A stretch of 64,000 nt of DNA from Lytechinus pictus (lineage: Eukaryota; Echinodermata; Echinoidea; Temnopleuroida; Toxopneustidae). The DNA is taken from positions 19,421,117-19,485,116 of the forward strand of contig NC_087261.1 of NCBI RefSeq assembly GCF_037042905.1. The letters are read 5' to 3'. The notes below the pieces were generated by a model. It had not been told where the DNA came from. It saw only the letters and a list, made by a program, of their open reading frames with translations, and did not search any database. How positions within the stretch are numbered: the first letter of the stretch is position 1; every line of letters begins with the position of its first letter. The translations under genes and the position numbers were made by a program. This document shows positions 46,175 through 56,794 of the stretch, piece after piece.

Positions 46175-46304
46175 TAGCCATCTTTATCACTATGGTTTGG
46201 TGCAAAATCGAAATGATATTGTCCTTTCCGTGAAAAAACGATATTTCTGGACACCTTTCTAACAACCGTGGTTGTCTTGAAAAACGCCCTCAGAATGTGA
46301 ATGC

Positions 46305-46969
46305 GACAATTCGTGCAGATCTTTTTTATTTGCAATCTCTAAAATATTCTTTTAGAAACATCTAACATGGCAATTTCCCCGTACTGCACATAGCAAGGGT
46401 GAATGATAAATTTGTAATGTCTGTACGATGTATTCAAAATAGCTTTTGAAAGCTACCCAGCTAGCACAAAAACATTCTAAAAAATATTATAATAGTGTTA
46501 GGTAAAGGTTACGAAAACATTTTTTAAATGTCAAAATATATGGTTATATGTATGGTTAGGGAAACATTTTTATATAACGTTTAGCAATAATATTTTTAAA
46601 ATGTTATTAAAACTTTTTTTTTGCATTTTTTGGAAAAGTTATAATGATGTTTCAAAAACATTATTTTCTTTCAGCATAAGAACATTTTGGTCAGAAAATT
46701 ATTAAAATGTTAAACGCGAGGATTAAAATGTTGTATTAATGTTATAAAAATTATCTTACAAAACATTATTTGGAAAACACAAGTGAGACCTTTTCGAAAT
46801 GTTATTAAAACATTATTTGCTACCAGGGTATAGATCTGCACGTATTATTTGTATATACACGCCAAGTAAAATAGGTTCAACTTTACACCTTTAATATCAT
46901 TATTTTCATTAATATAAAAGGTGCAGACCAATGTCACACTAAGAGCATCTTTAAAGGTGCATTTTTGTA
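46305..46969. repeat. Direct repeat flanking the Tx1-like LINE, right copy, first part
   Basis: Matches 40244 onward with an offset of 6061, including the partial CR1-like RT and both small elements. It stops inside the second MITE at TTTTTGTAC, where unrelated sequence begins. Confidence 0.82.
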
Positions 46970-47097
46970 CAGGGACCTGGGAACGATTTTTTTCAGTGGG
47001 GGTGCTGAAATCTCTACTCAAAGGTGGGGGGGGGGGGGGAGGAGGGGACACAATTGAGTTTTCCATAATTACACACCTACCCATCAACCCCCCCCCC

Positions 47098-47141
<44 letters not shown>

Positions 47142-47224
47142 CATACATATATATGACAGTCACTTTTAAGCTTTCTTCTTAGCTTTCTTTTTATAAAAGA
47201 ACATAGATATATTATTAGATAACT

Positions 47225-47965
47225 CGAGCGCAAAGCGCGAGCTATTTTTTTTTTTTTTTGGGGGGGGGGAATTTCATGTTTTTTGTCCTGAAAATTGAAC
47301 ATTATGAGCAATGTTTGTGGTCCTGAACAAGATGCGTATGTAACAAATAATAACTGCGAACGTGATCAGTGCGAGCAGATATTTTTATATACGCTCTGGT
47401 CTGATCATGGACCGAAAGGGAAGTGTAAAAGGACTGTTTGCAGTTACCCATTAAGACGATACATATATCAACAATCAAATAATGAGAGCGCGAAGCGCGA
47501 TCTGAAAAATTGACATTCCGACCTAAATACTGGACATTCTAAGCACTTTTTGCAATCATGAACAGGATAGGTATATAACTATACAATTTATTGATGCGAG
47601 CGCGAAGCACGAGCGGAAACAAAGTTGAGATTTCAGACCAAAAAAACGAGACATTCTAAGCACTTTTCTAATAATGAAAAGGATAGGTATACAAATATAC
47701 AATTGATGCGAGCGCGAAGCGCGAGCGGAAATAAAGATGAGATTTCAAACCTAAAAACGGGACATCTTAAGCACTTTTCTAATCATGAACAGGATAGGTA
47801 TATAACTATACAATTGATGCGAGCGCAAAGCGCGAGCGGAAACAAAATTTAGATTTCAGAGCTATAATTGGGACATTCTATTCATGTTTTGTAAATCAAG
47901 AAAATGATGGGTAATTGGATATATTCTTACATTAATGTGAGCGCGAAGCGCGAGCAGAAAATTTT
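47225..47965. repeat. GCGCGAAGCGCGAGC tandem units (~110-120 bp)
   Basis: The motif GCGAGCGCGAAGCGCGAGC recurs at about 47225, 47488, 47596, 47706, 47818 and 47938, with an isolated copy near 48895. It is followed each time by related text (GGAAA..AAA...GA.ATTTCA....ACATTCTAAGCACTTTT). Units are 108-120 bp in the regular part. Confidence 0.85.
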
Positions 47966-47989
47966 TGATATTCTGATCTGAAATTCCAC

Positions 47990-48350
47990 ACTGAATGTAA
48001 TATGGTTTGAACAAATAAAGAAAAATCAGACGAACATAAGAATAAAGATTTGATCAAAATCCGACAAGGAATATCAAAGTTATTGCATTTTAAAGATTAG
48101 CATTATTCCGGTGAAACAGTTTTAAGCATGTCTTCATTAATATTCAATGAGCAAACTGATGATGACATATCCCCACTTGTTATTTTGAATTTTATTATTT
48201 AATATTTTCCCTTCAAGAACCAAAAACAGTTGAATTGACAACTGATTTAGTCTATAAGATATTCTTTGCTGCAACTTATTTCATTATAAGGGAGACATAT
48301 CATTCACACTGGTATGAAAAAATGAAACAATTTTGATTCCATGTAATTAC
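47990..48350. mobile_element. Diverged long-TIR MITE remnant
   Basis: TTTGAACAAATAAAGAAAAATCAGA, ATCAAAATCCGACAAGGAAT and the ..GGTGAAACAGTTTTAAGCATG order follow the left half of the CAAGTCCACCCC family (compare 50091-50260), at low identity and with worn ends. Confidence 0.5.
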
Positions 48351-48390
48351 ACAAGAAACAGGATAGTGGGGACGTGACATCTTCAACCCA

Positions 48391-48644
48391 CATGGGCGGA
48401 AATCCCAGAGGGGACAGGGGGACGCGTCCCCCCTACCAAAAATAGGAGGGGGACACAACATAAAATGTCCCCCTACTATTTTGGTATTTCATGGAGAAAA
48501 TACATCACTTCACAATCTAAATAATACCTTTTGGACTAAATGACCTTACATTTTGGGTGAAAAACTTTTTTTCTTCTTTTTTTTTGCTTGTCAAATTTTC
48601 CAGGCCCTGGTCCCCCTACCTTTGGGGACAGATTTCCGCACATG
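48391..48644. mobile_element. hAT-type MITE with 8-bp target duplication
   Basis: The left end CATGGGCGGAAATCCCAGAG and the right end, inverted, CATGTGCGGAAATCTGTCCC bracket 254 bp. The flanks are TCAACCCA on both sides, an exact 8-bp direct repeat. Eight-base duplications are typical of hAT (also P) transposons. The interior has GGGGGAC/GTCCCCC runs. Non-coding. Confidence 0.82.
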
Positions 48645-49212
48645 TCAACCCACCTATTAAATATTCATGATGACATGCATATCACCATTTTCATAAAATA
48701 TTGCTAAACTTTAGAATTAAATAACTTAACTATTTGTTATCAGATTTTCATAAAATTGTATTTGAAATAAATATTTTCAGCCCGGAGTAGCCCCAAAACA
48801 AGCTGCGTATCTGAATAAACATGCGTGCGCGTGTTTAGAGTTAGACCTAGTATCTGGGCATTGTAAATATTTTTTTATTATAAAAATCAAAAAAGTGAGC
48901 GCGAAGCGCGAGCAGAAAATATTTGATATTCCGATCTCAAAAAGGGTGAATTTAAACACTATTTTAAAATTCTGAATTAGGGGTTCTACAAAACGTCGTT
49001 CATTTTCATTACATTTCTGTCATTTATCAACGAATATGTGAAAGACTATGTAAATGATTTGCGATTGTCGGATGTGATAATTGTGTCCATTATAACATAT
49101 ATAAAAAAAAAATACAAAGGGAACCTGATTTCGTGGGGGTGCTGCCTATGGAAAATAATACACGCAGCACCCCCAGGAAAATTTATAGGGGTGCTTCAGC
49201 ACCCCCAGCACC

Positions 49213-49548
49213 CCCTTTACACCTTTAATATCATTATTTTCATTAATATAAAAGGTGCAGACCAATGTCACACTAAGAGCATATTTAAAGGTGCATTTTT
49301 GTACCTACTTTGCACCTTCAGATGTTTAGTTTTGAACCCTTCTTCTGAAAGGTGCTAAGTTGCAGCTTTAAATGTGCCCCAGGTGTAACATCGGTAAACA
49401 TGCAAAGTTTAACCTATTTTTATTAGAGTGTATATTCTATTTCGACTTGTCATCTATTATAAGACCTAGGTATTTCATTGTTTAATCTGTTTTAACTTTT
49501 TCCTTTCATTGCAAAATTAAGTTCATCCAACAATGACTGATGACGTTT
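49213..49548. repeat. Direct repeat flanking the Tx1-like LINE, right copy, second part
   Basis: Matches 40770-41108 to the last base before the LINE join (TGATGACGTTT), then continues AAAATCTGCC, which is presumably the original pre-insertion continuation. Confidence 0.8.
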
Positions 49549-50090
49549 AAAATCTGCCTGGTGTTAGCCTAGGAGAAATTTGTTTTGGTTAAAATTCTTG
49601 TTTGGTTTGGTCATGCATGAATTACTTTTGTTTTAATATCACCAGCATTTAAACAGAATGCTTTCATCGCAAACTATGCCACGTTGATGACAGTTCTTGC
49701 TATAGCTAACGCTGAATAAAAAAAGGGCTTATTATCAATTGATATAAAAGCATTTTGTTAACCTCACAGTTACCACATGTGCTAACCCTCTCGGTCTACT
49801 ATCAATTTGTTAACTGCCGGTCAGTCTTATTTCTCATTTTATCAAATGGCAAAAAAAGTTGATGAGTAAATCATTTAATCATCTGATCATATTGACCAAG
49901 TAATATTAGACCAAGTGGATATTAGACGGAATTGATTTAGCCTGACTGGCAATTAGACGAAATGGTCATTAGACGAACTGACTGTAGACGAACTTGAATT
50001 AGACAGTGTGAAATTAGAGCAGTAGCAAAAAGTCGTTACAGATCAAGTGAAAAAGATCGCCAATTTTCATTCAATTTTGACCAAGATGTT
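49549..50090. other. Non-coding stretch
   Basis: AT-rich DNA. Near 49905-50030 there is a run of loosely repeated ATTAGACGAA/TTAGACCAAGT motifs (about 15-20-bp spacing). No gene or RNA supported. Confidence 0.5.
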
Positions 50091-50707
50091 TAAAGGTCAA
50101 GTCCACCCCAGAAAAATGTTGATTTGAATAAATAGAGAAATATCAAACAATCATTATGCTGAAAATTTCATCAAAATCGGATGTAAAATAAAAAAATTAT
50201 GACATTTTAAAGTTTCGCTTATTTTTTCACAAAACAGTGATATGCACAACTCAGTGACATGCGAATGAGACAGTCGATGATGTCCATCACTCACTATACT
50301 ATTTCTTTTGTTTTTTTATTGTTTGAATTACACAATATTTCATTTTTTTACAGATTTGACAATAAGGACCAACTTGATTGAAACATATAATATCAAATAA
50401 TGCTAATTACACATGTTCAGGGAGGAATTAATCGTTGTTTCACACGACAACAGGGAGAAAATTGGAATATTTCATATTTCATATAATAAAATACAAAAGA
50501 AATAGTGAGTGAATGATGTCATCAGTCTCCTCATTTGCATACCTACAAGGATGTGAATATAACTATTTTGTGAAATTTAGGGAAACTTTAAAATGTCATA
50601 ACTTTCTTATTTTACATCCGATTTTGATGAAATTTTCAGTGTTATGCATGTTGGATTTTTCTCTTTTTATTTGAATCAACTTTCTGTTGGGGTGGACTTG
50701 TCCTTTA
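50091..50707. mobile_element. Long-TIR MITE (CAAGTCCACCCC family), best-preserved copy, 617 bp
   Basis: TAAAGGTCAAGTCCACCCCA at the left and, inverted, TAAAGGACAAGTCCACCCCA at the right start inverted repeats that extend through GTTGATTTGAATAAA..GAGAAA and deep into the interior (ATTTCATCAAAATCGGATGT and its complement near 50620). Nearly the whole element can fold. Non-autonomous; superfamily not determined. Confidence 0.87.
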
Positions 50708-51185
50708 AATGTTATGCCTCATTTTATGAAGCGATGCATGCCCGAATTTGCTGCTCCACAGCTCAGAATTCTTGCGGGGGGGGGGGGGGAGTAATCAGTG
50801 AGCAGTACAATAATGGGTGGCCAATAGTAACGGGTTTTGACAGCATATAGTTATTTTTCCATTATGTTTTTTTTCATTGGGTATTTTGTTCGTTTACAAA
50901 AAGGGGTTTCCTTTCTCAATGTAACTCTGTGTTTTATCATTTGCGAAAAAAAATTCTTTATCGATTCTCTATGTTCGGATATGGAAACAATAAAATAAAC
51001 TAGAAACTCGAAACATTGGTGTTGATTTTCATTATGGGTGGGGGATGACTGATGATGAATCAGGAGACGCGGAACAGTTTTCAAAGGGGGGGCGGGGGCA
51101 GAGCCATAAGGGGGGTGGGCTGACCATGCCAAAAATCACAATCATATGGTAATTTTTACGTTTTTGTACATTTACGTTTTTGTAC
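50708..51185. other. Non-coding stretch
   Basis: Contains a G run (50775-50789), AT-rich sequence and a small block near 51085-51150 (GGGGGGTGGGCTGACCATGC, CAAAAATCACAATCATATGG). That block resembles, inverted, the interior of the CAGGGGCCGCGG MITE. Confidence 0.45.
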
Positions 51186-51605
51186 ACTGTCGATGGAGCA
51201 GTTGTGGACGGAGCATTTGTCACTACATGTGGAGCAATTGTCGGCGGAGCATTTGTCCCTACATGCGGAGCAAATTGTCGGTGGAGCAACTATCAGCGGA
51301 GCATTTGTCGATGGAGCAATTGTCGCCGGAGCATGTGTCGTTCGGGTAGCATTTGTCGCTAAATGTGGAGCAGTTGTCGGAGCAACTGTCGGCGGAGCAA
51401 ATGTCGGCGGAGCAACTGTCGGCGGAGCAACTGTCGGCGGAGCAATTGTCAGCGGAGCAACAATCGGCGGAGCAAAAATCGGCGAAGCAAATGTCAGCAG
51501 AGCAAATGTCGGCGGAGCAAATGTCGGCGGAGCAAATGTCGAGGAGCAAATGTCTCATTTTGGGGAGCATTTGTCACCGGAGCAATCGTCGCCGGAGCAT
51601 GTGTC
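51186..51605. repeat. 15-bp minisatellite, right arm
   Basis: Tandem GTCGGCGGAGCAAAT units, the complement of the left arm at 38268-38697, with mirrored order of variant units and the same outer end. Confidence 0.93.
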
Positions 51606-52431
51606 GGGTTACCCCGTCATTAGGTGGTCTGTCTCGGACAGATCACCTCTTAATTTCGTCAGAAGTTTCTTTTTATTTTTATTATTTATTTTTATAGCCA
51701 ATGCTTTTTTCTCTGAATTGGCTTCATCAATTTTATTGAATTTCATGTCATCTGTAAAGTCTATCTTAGAGATGCCGTAATAAGCTTTCCAAGGTCACCT
51801 GATCATGATGACGTCATCTAGGAGCTATTTTGTAAAATTCTTTATTTGAGCATATCTACATAACGGATCATCAATAATCAATCACATTTACGGCATATAG
51901 ACTTTATGTTAAGGGTCAACTATCCATGTCATCAAAGGTCATGACGCGCGCGTCAAAATTGAAAAATGCTCAAAATCGCCTGATTAATTTTGGATACGTT
52001 TTAGGTCGTTTTAAGGCCAACGACTGGCTTGCTACTGATGGAGGGGAGATGTGACGTCACAGCTATTGTTAGCTTGAGAGTCGCAGACCGGTCAGAGACA
52101 AATCGCAAGGAAAATTGTATGGATTTGACATGTTGACTCCTTCCAACTGGATCGCAAGCTCAATCTATGCGGCCATAGTCTGATGTGCAAACCCTTCACT
52201 TGAGTTAAGGGTCTGAATGTGCAGCCTACTCATGCCTTGTGTATTGAAGGCCCTCTCGCTCAGACAGCAAGTTTTGTATGTGCTAGTCTTTGCGTGGAGA
52301 CACACTATCTGTCTCTGAATCTACGATATCATAATCACCGTTTTCATCATCATTATATTTGTCATCAATCATTATCATCATCATCCTCATCAGCATCGTA
52401 ATTTTTGTCATCAATCATTATTTTTCTTTCC
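51606..52431. other. Non-coding stretch with a short hairpin
   Basis: Starts with a hairpin AGGTGGTCTGTC-TC-GGACAGATCACCT (51621-51648). The segment ATTAGGTGGTCTGTC has an inverted partner at 54389-54403, so 51619-54403 may be a worn TIR element. No gene found. Confidence 0.4.
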
Positions 52432-53215
52432 TTCTATCTATCTATCTATCTATCTATATATATATATATATTTATCTATCTATTTGTCTAATGTCTATCT
52501 GTTTCAATATGTCTATCTATCTATCAATATATAATATATCTGTCTATCTATCTTATATCTATCCTTCTAATCATATCTCTCTATCTATGTTATAGATATA
52601 TCTATCTGTATATCTATCTACCTACATGATATATCTATCTATCTGTCTATCTATCTATTTATCTCTCTGTCTTATATATATCTCTCTGTTAAAATATGTC
52701 TATATTTCTATCTATCCATCCATCTATCTGTCTGTCTCTCTCTATATATCTATCTTTCTCTCTGTCTGCCTGTCTATCTATCTAAATATTTTCTATCTAT
52801 CTGTGTTCTATCAATCTATCCACCTATCATTTATATATCCACCAATCCATCTTTCTATCTGTCCATCTACCTATTTATATATTTGTCTGTCTATCTGTGT
52901 ATGTACCTGTGTATCTATCTGTCTCTGAATATATGTGTATATCAAATATGATATCATAATCACCGTTTTCATCATCATCATATTTGTCATCATCATTATC
53001 ATCGTAATTTTTGTCATCAATCATTATCTTTCTTTCTATCTATCTATATATATATTTATCTATCTATCTATCTATCTATCAATATATAATATATATCTGT
53101 CTATCTATCTTCTATTAATCTATCCACCTATCATCTATCTCTCCATCCATCTATCTATTTATCTATATTTCTTTTATGTATCTATTTAAATATGTATGTC
53201 TATATCTTTCAATCT
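52432..53215. repeat. (CTAT)n-type microsatellite block
   Basis: Long interrupted runs of CTAT/CTGT/ATAT, with an internal duplication: the lead-in text ATCATAATCACCGTTTTCATC near 52325 and again near 52950. Serine/isoleucine/tyrosine-rich ORFs through it are artefacts. Confidence 0.92.
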
Positions 53216-53219
53216 AATA

Positions 53220-54340
53220 CCCCGTCTTAACAGACACTTTTCTTACTGCCATACCCTGATAAAAGCTGGGCGAAAGAAACCCCCCTTCCTTTAAAGACGC
53301 TCACACTGGGAGAAAAGCCGGACTGTATCGGGAAGGATTTTTTCAAAATTTCGGCCTGCTCAGACAGAGTGGAAGCGAGGTAGAAAAACAACTCTACCCC
53401 GCTAACGCCCGGACACATGTTCTGTTAAGACGCGATCGGGGTGCAGTCTGTCTGAAAAGCTCTCCCATCTCCCATTCATTTCTCATTTTCTCTCCCCTCT
53501 TCATTTCCCTTCTCTTTTTCTTTCCCTCTCTTAAGCATGTTTCTTCTTCTCTCTCTATCCTCTTCCTTTTCTATCCTCTCTCATTTCTCTTTATCATTTT
53601 ACCCCTCTTTTCTCTCCTTTTGTCCTTTCCCTTCTCTCCCATTTTTTTTTGGTATCTTTTCTTTGTTATTTCATATTTCCCTTTCCCTTCATTCCTTTTC
53701 CCCTCATTTCCTCTTCCCTTCCTTATCGTTTTTCTCCCCTTTCCCCCACCTTTACTTTTTTCTCTTTTCTTCCATTCCTTTTCACTCCCCTTTTATATTC
53801 CCTTCCTCCTTTTCTTTCCCTCTCTTTTTTCTCTCTCCCCCTTTATTTTCTCTCCCTCTCCTTTGCCATTTCTTCTGTCTCTCCCTTTCTCTTCTTCTTT
53901 TCTCTCCCTCTCTTTTATCTTCATTTCTTTCCTTTCCCCCTTTCATGTCTTTATTCTCATTTTCGCTTTTTCCTTTCTTTTCTTTACCATCTTCCATTCC
54001 TTCATTTTCTTTCTTTTTCTCTATCGCCCTTTCCTTTCCCCTCTCCCCTTCCTTTTTTTTCACTTTTTTTCTTTTTTCCTCTTTCCTTTTCCCCTTTCCT
54101 CTTCTTTCATTTACTTTTCCCCTTTTCTTTCCTTTAGTTCTCCTTCTGTCTGTCTCTTTTTTTTTGGAGGGGGGGGGGGCATTTATTACTATGGAAACTT
54201 TACCAGGGTAGGATTTTAAGTGAGTGTCTGTTAAGACGGAGCAAGGAAGCTACCACCTGTGGTTTTATCGCCTCATTTAGAAATTCCATCCCCCTTTTTC
54301 TACCCGCCCTCTACCAAGGGCACTTTCTATTAAAACGGGG
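53220..54340. mobile_element. TIR element with CCCCGTCTTAACAGA ends, containing a polypyrimidine tract
   Basis: The left end CCCCGTCTTAACAGACACTT and the right end, inverted, CCCCGTTTTAATAGAAAGTG. A subterminal copy of TGTTAAGACG occurs on each side (about 53423 and 54227). The element is 1.1 kb with no transposase. Its middle is occupied by a C/T-only tract. Confidence 0.65.
53455..54160. repeat. 0.7-kb polypyrimidine (C/T) tract
   Basis: Almost pure C and T on the plus strand, with rare A and G. Phe/Ser/Leu/Pro-rich ORFs in three frames (and Lys/Glu-rich on the other strand) are by-products. Confidence 0.92.
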
Positions 54341-54535
54341 CTTTATATCTACTCATTTGTTAAAAACTCTGTTTATATATTTACCTACGACAGACCACCT
54401 AATTCGTCCGCATGACGAATCAAAATCTAGTTAGGCTGATATGTATACCCCATTCTTAAACAAACATTAAATTGCCATTAATGGAACTAGAAAAGATGCG
54501 AGGTTAGGCTAGACTCGGCTATGGCTTGCCTATGT

Positions 54536-55395
54536 ATATAGGCTAGGGCATTAACTTTATCTCAAATGTTGACCTGTCTAATGACTGCAGCTGAATAATG
54601 CAAAGGCTAACTTAGAATTGGTTAAAGGTAGAAGGCAGCAGATCTCGTTGCAGCAAACAACTAGACTTACTACTTCTATGAAAGTCTTTTAAATCAAGGC
54701 TAATCGGGGACTGGGAAGGGGGGGACATGATGCTTCCCCTCTTTGATCTCAGCCGCCGTTCGCGTCCAAATTTTGCACGCACATTCTTTATCACATAAAC
54801 TACAAGCGAGTAAAAAAAAAATCTGAAAATAATCATTTTTTTATTCATTATGAATGAAATATGCAAATTTATTCGTGAAAAACATTATTTGCATATTTGA
54901 CACCCAATTTCACTTCAAATTTTCTCTTTTTGTCCAGATGTCAAAAGCCAATTTTTTTCGTTATGTATTTCTTTGTTTTTATAATTTCTATCTTTATTTC
55001 CTTGTTTATTCATCTTTTGTTTTTTATTGTTTATTACAGACCATTTAACAACTGAATTAAACCCTAAATTAATCAAATAGACCAATTAAACAAAAAAGGA
55101 CCACCCTTTTACGAATTTCATCTCCCACAGGCCTAGACTTTGTACACAAATTACAAATGTGAGCCATTTTGGGCATAACATTGTCTCGTAAAAAGTCATG
55201 TGGCGTCGCGATGCTATACCCGTATGTCGCAAATTTGGTCTCAAAAAGTTGCGCGAGACTTCAAAAAAAAAAATTGCCGGGCTATCTTTTTTTAGTTTGG
55301 GAAATATCGCACGAAGCGTTGAGGGGGGCATCATGCCCCCCTGTCCTGTTAGGGTTAAACCAATGAGATAAAGTTAATGCCCTCGCCTAGGCTGC
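54536..55395. mobile_element. Small foldback-like element
   Basis: AGGCTAGGGCATTAACTTTATCTCA near 54540-54565 is mirrored near 55363-55392 (TGAGATAAAGTTAATGCCCT). GGACATGATGCTTCCCCTC near 54723 has an inverted partner near 55321 (GAGGGGGGCATCATGCCCC). Non-coding between. Confidence 0.55.
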
Positions 55396-55544
55396 TAGGC
55401 AAGCAATACAGCCTAGCCTAGCCTAGCATAACATTTTGTCTATGGTCATTTTTGGCAATTTGATGGGATCTATAGATCTAAGCCTAGGGCCTAAAGGCGC
55501 GGACCGGCAATTTGAGGGTGCTGATTCATTAATTCATGGCATGC

Positions 55545-55670
55545 AACACGCGAACGACAATTTTGTCCACGCGCATGCGTACTCTTATTCCGAAGATGAA
55601 AGTGATGAATAGTCAATATTGGGGTCCGGAACTCATGGAGGAAAAATAATTTCGCAGCCCGCCCGATGAC
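55545..55670. repeat. Diverged repeat, inverted partner of 36925-37060
   Basis: Includes CATGCGTACTCTTATTCCGA and TATTGGGGTCCGGAACTC, inverse of the text near 36965-37020. Origin unknown. Confidence 0.6.
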
Positions 55671-55691
55671 ATGAAGAGAAAAATTTCTCCG

Positions 55692-55863
55692 TGGATTATT
55701 TCGTTCCCTCGAAATGTTATTTTGTTCCTACGAAATATTACTTCGTTCCTACGAAATATTACTTCGTTCTCTTGAATATTATTTCATTCCCACAAAATGA
55801 TTATTTCGTTCCCTCGAAATATTATTTCGTTCCCACGAAATCTTCATTTCGAAGGAACAAAAT
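55692..55863. repeat. 21-bp tandem repeat
   Basis: Seven to eight units of CGAAATATTATTTCGTTCCCA type (20-22 bp). The palindromic part CGAAATA..TATTTCG lets single units pair with neighbours. Confidence 0.88.
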
Positions 55864-56794
55864 ATTATCTCGTCTCTCTCCTCCCAATATCGGCGCATAG
55901 CGCGTCTCATGTCACGTGATAAAAAGGACAAAGGCAAAAATGGCGGAGGTAATAATGGCAGAGGTACGTATAATACTGTAAATGTGTACGTTATAATACT
56001 ACCATCATAGTAGTATATAATGTACACTTTTATACGCATACATTGCACGACCGCGATGTGATAATTACACACCACTAGAAAGAGGTTTTTAGACATCATT
56101 TTCTTTTCCGACCACTGAAAATTTGTTTGCTTGCTTCGCTCGCTCGCATATTAGTATTCCCTATCTAGAAGCGATTTTGAAGACATTGTTGCTGTTTACA
56201 ACTGTTGTTGACATTTTTGTCGTCCACTTAAATTCTATTTAAAGGGCGACATCTAAAGGATGATTAACTTTAGCTTAGCAACCCCCATTGTTCTTATTCC
56301 AGACAGTGAAATTCTGAGTTTGAGTCTGCTTGTAACAGTACTCGTACAACTAATTAATTAATTGTCTATGTCGTTTAAATCAAATAGACTCTCCTTAGAC
56401 ATTACCAAAACAAATTTGATGTACTTTTAACACATCAATTCTAAGCATATATTTTCGCGGTTCCATTAATGTTAGCACACGAGTTGCCAGAGGTATTGGG
56501 ATATTATTTGAACTGAAATATCGCTATTTATGCAGTTAATTTTTTTCATTTTGTCACAGATATCATATTGTAATATATTGTGGGATAAAAGCAATTAAAC
56601 AAAAATACACACAATTCTGCGCCTCCTAAACAAAGCACTCCGCAGTGGTTCTCACTCGCAATATTTAGCACATACTGATCCTATTTTTTCGGAACCTTAA
56701 ACATTAAAAATGTATTACATTCATTTTTTTTCGAAACTCACTTTTATGCACAAATTTTCAACAAAATCTATACCTACACCCTTTCAAGATATTT
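55864..56794. other. Non-coding stretch
   Basis: No coding or structural feature beyond AT-rich sequence is seen. AAAATGGCGGAGG and AATGGCAGAGG near 55936-55962 resemble a YY1-type motif but stand alone. Confidence 0.45.

Larger units (their letters stand above)
41109..46304 (-). mobile_element. Tx1/L1-like LINE, full length but degenerate
   Basis: The minus-strand order is ORF1 with a CCHC knuckle (46174-45015, broken), AP endonuclease (45018-43953, frameshifted), linker (43951-43620, with a stop), RT (43601-41559) and a C-terminal cysteine/histidine motif (41607-41167). The 3' end at 41109-41117 is a T run on the plus strand, i.e. a short poly(A). Two ORFs, an apurinic endonuclease and a CCHC ORF1 place it in the L1 group, Tx1 side. 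Several disabling changes show it is immobile. Confidence 0.88.
46970..49212. mobile_element. Insertion splitting the right flanking repeat
   Basis: A 2.24-kb block between two pieces of the repeat that overlap by about 87 bp. Both of its ends carry GGGGGTGCTGAA-type motifs in opposite orientation (46996-47010; 49190-49210). It contains CA/TA microsatellites (47098-47155), a GCGCGAAGCGCGAGC array and a MITE. No gene. Confidence 0.5.
38268..51605. mobile_element. 13.3-kb region bracketed by inverted 15-bp minisatellites (TU-like foldback candidate)
   Basis: The left arm (38268-38697) and right arm (51186-51605) are inverted copies. Both outer ends read GACACATGCTCCGGCGACGA then TTGCTCCGGTGACAAATGCT, and both arms share internal landmarks in mirrored order (GCTACCCGAACGACACATGC; GCATGTAGGGACAAATGCTC). 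TU elements of sea urchin are foldback elements whose outer arms are 15-bp repeats, as I recall; a match to the TU sequence itself cannot be checked here. The interior holds a LINE and MITEs, so it would be a loaded or composite element. Confidence 0.65.

Noticed and set aside
49549..50090. Possible coding remnant upstream of the CR1-like LINE piece
   Set aside because: Translation in all frames does not continue the RT pattern.
38245..51697. Cysteine- or serine-rich repeat proteins in the 15-bp minisatellites
   Set aside because: Any 15-bp repeat without stops gives 5-residue periodic ORFs in several frames; flanks are non-coding.
53537..54219. Phe/Ser/Leu/Pro-rich ORFs up to 224 codons
   Set aside because: C/T-only tract lacks purine-containing stop codons in all three frames.
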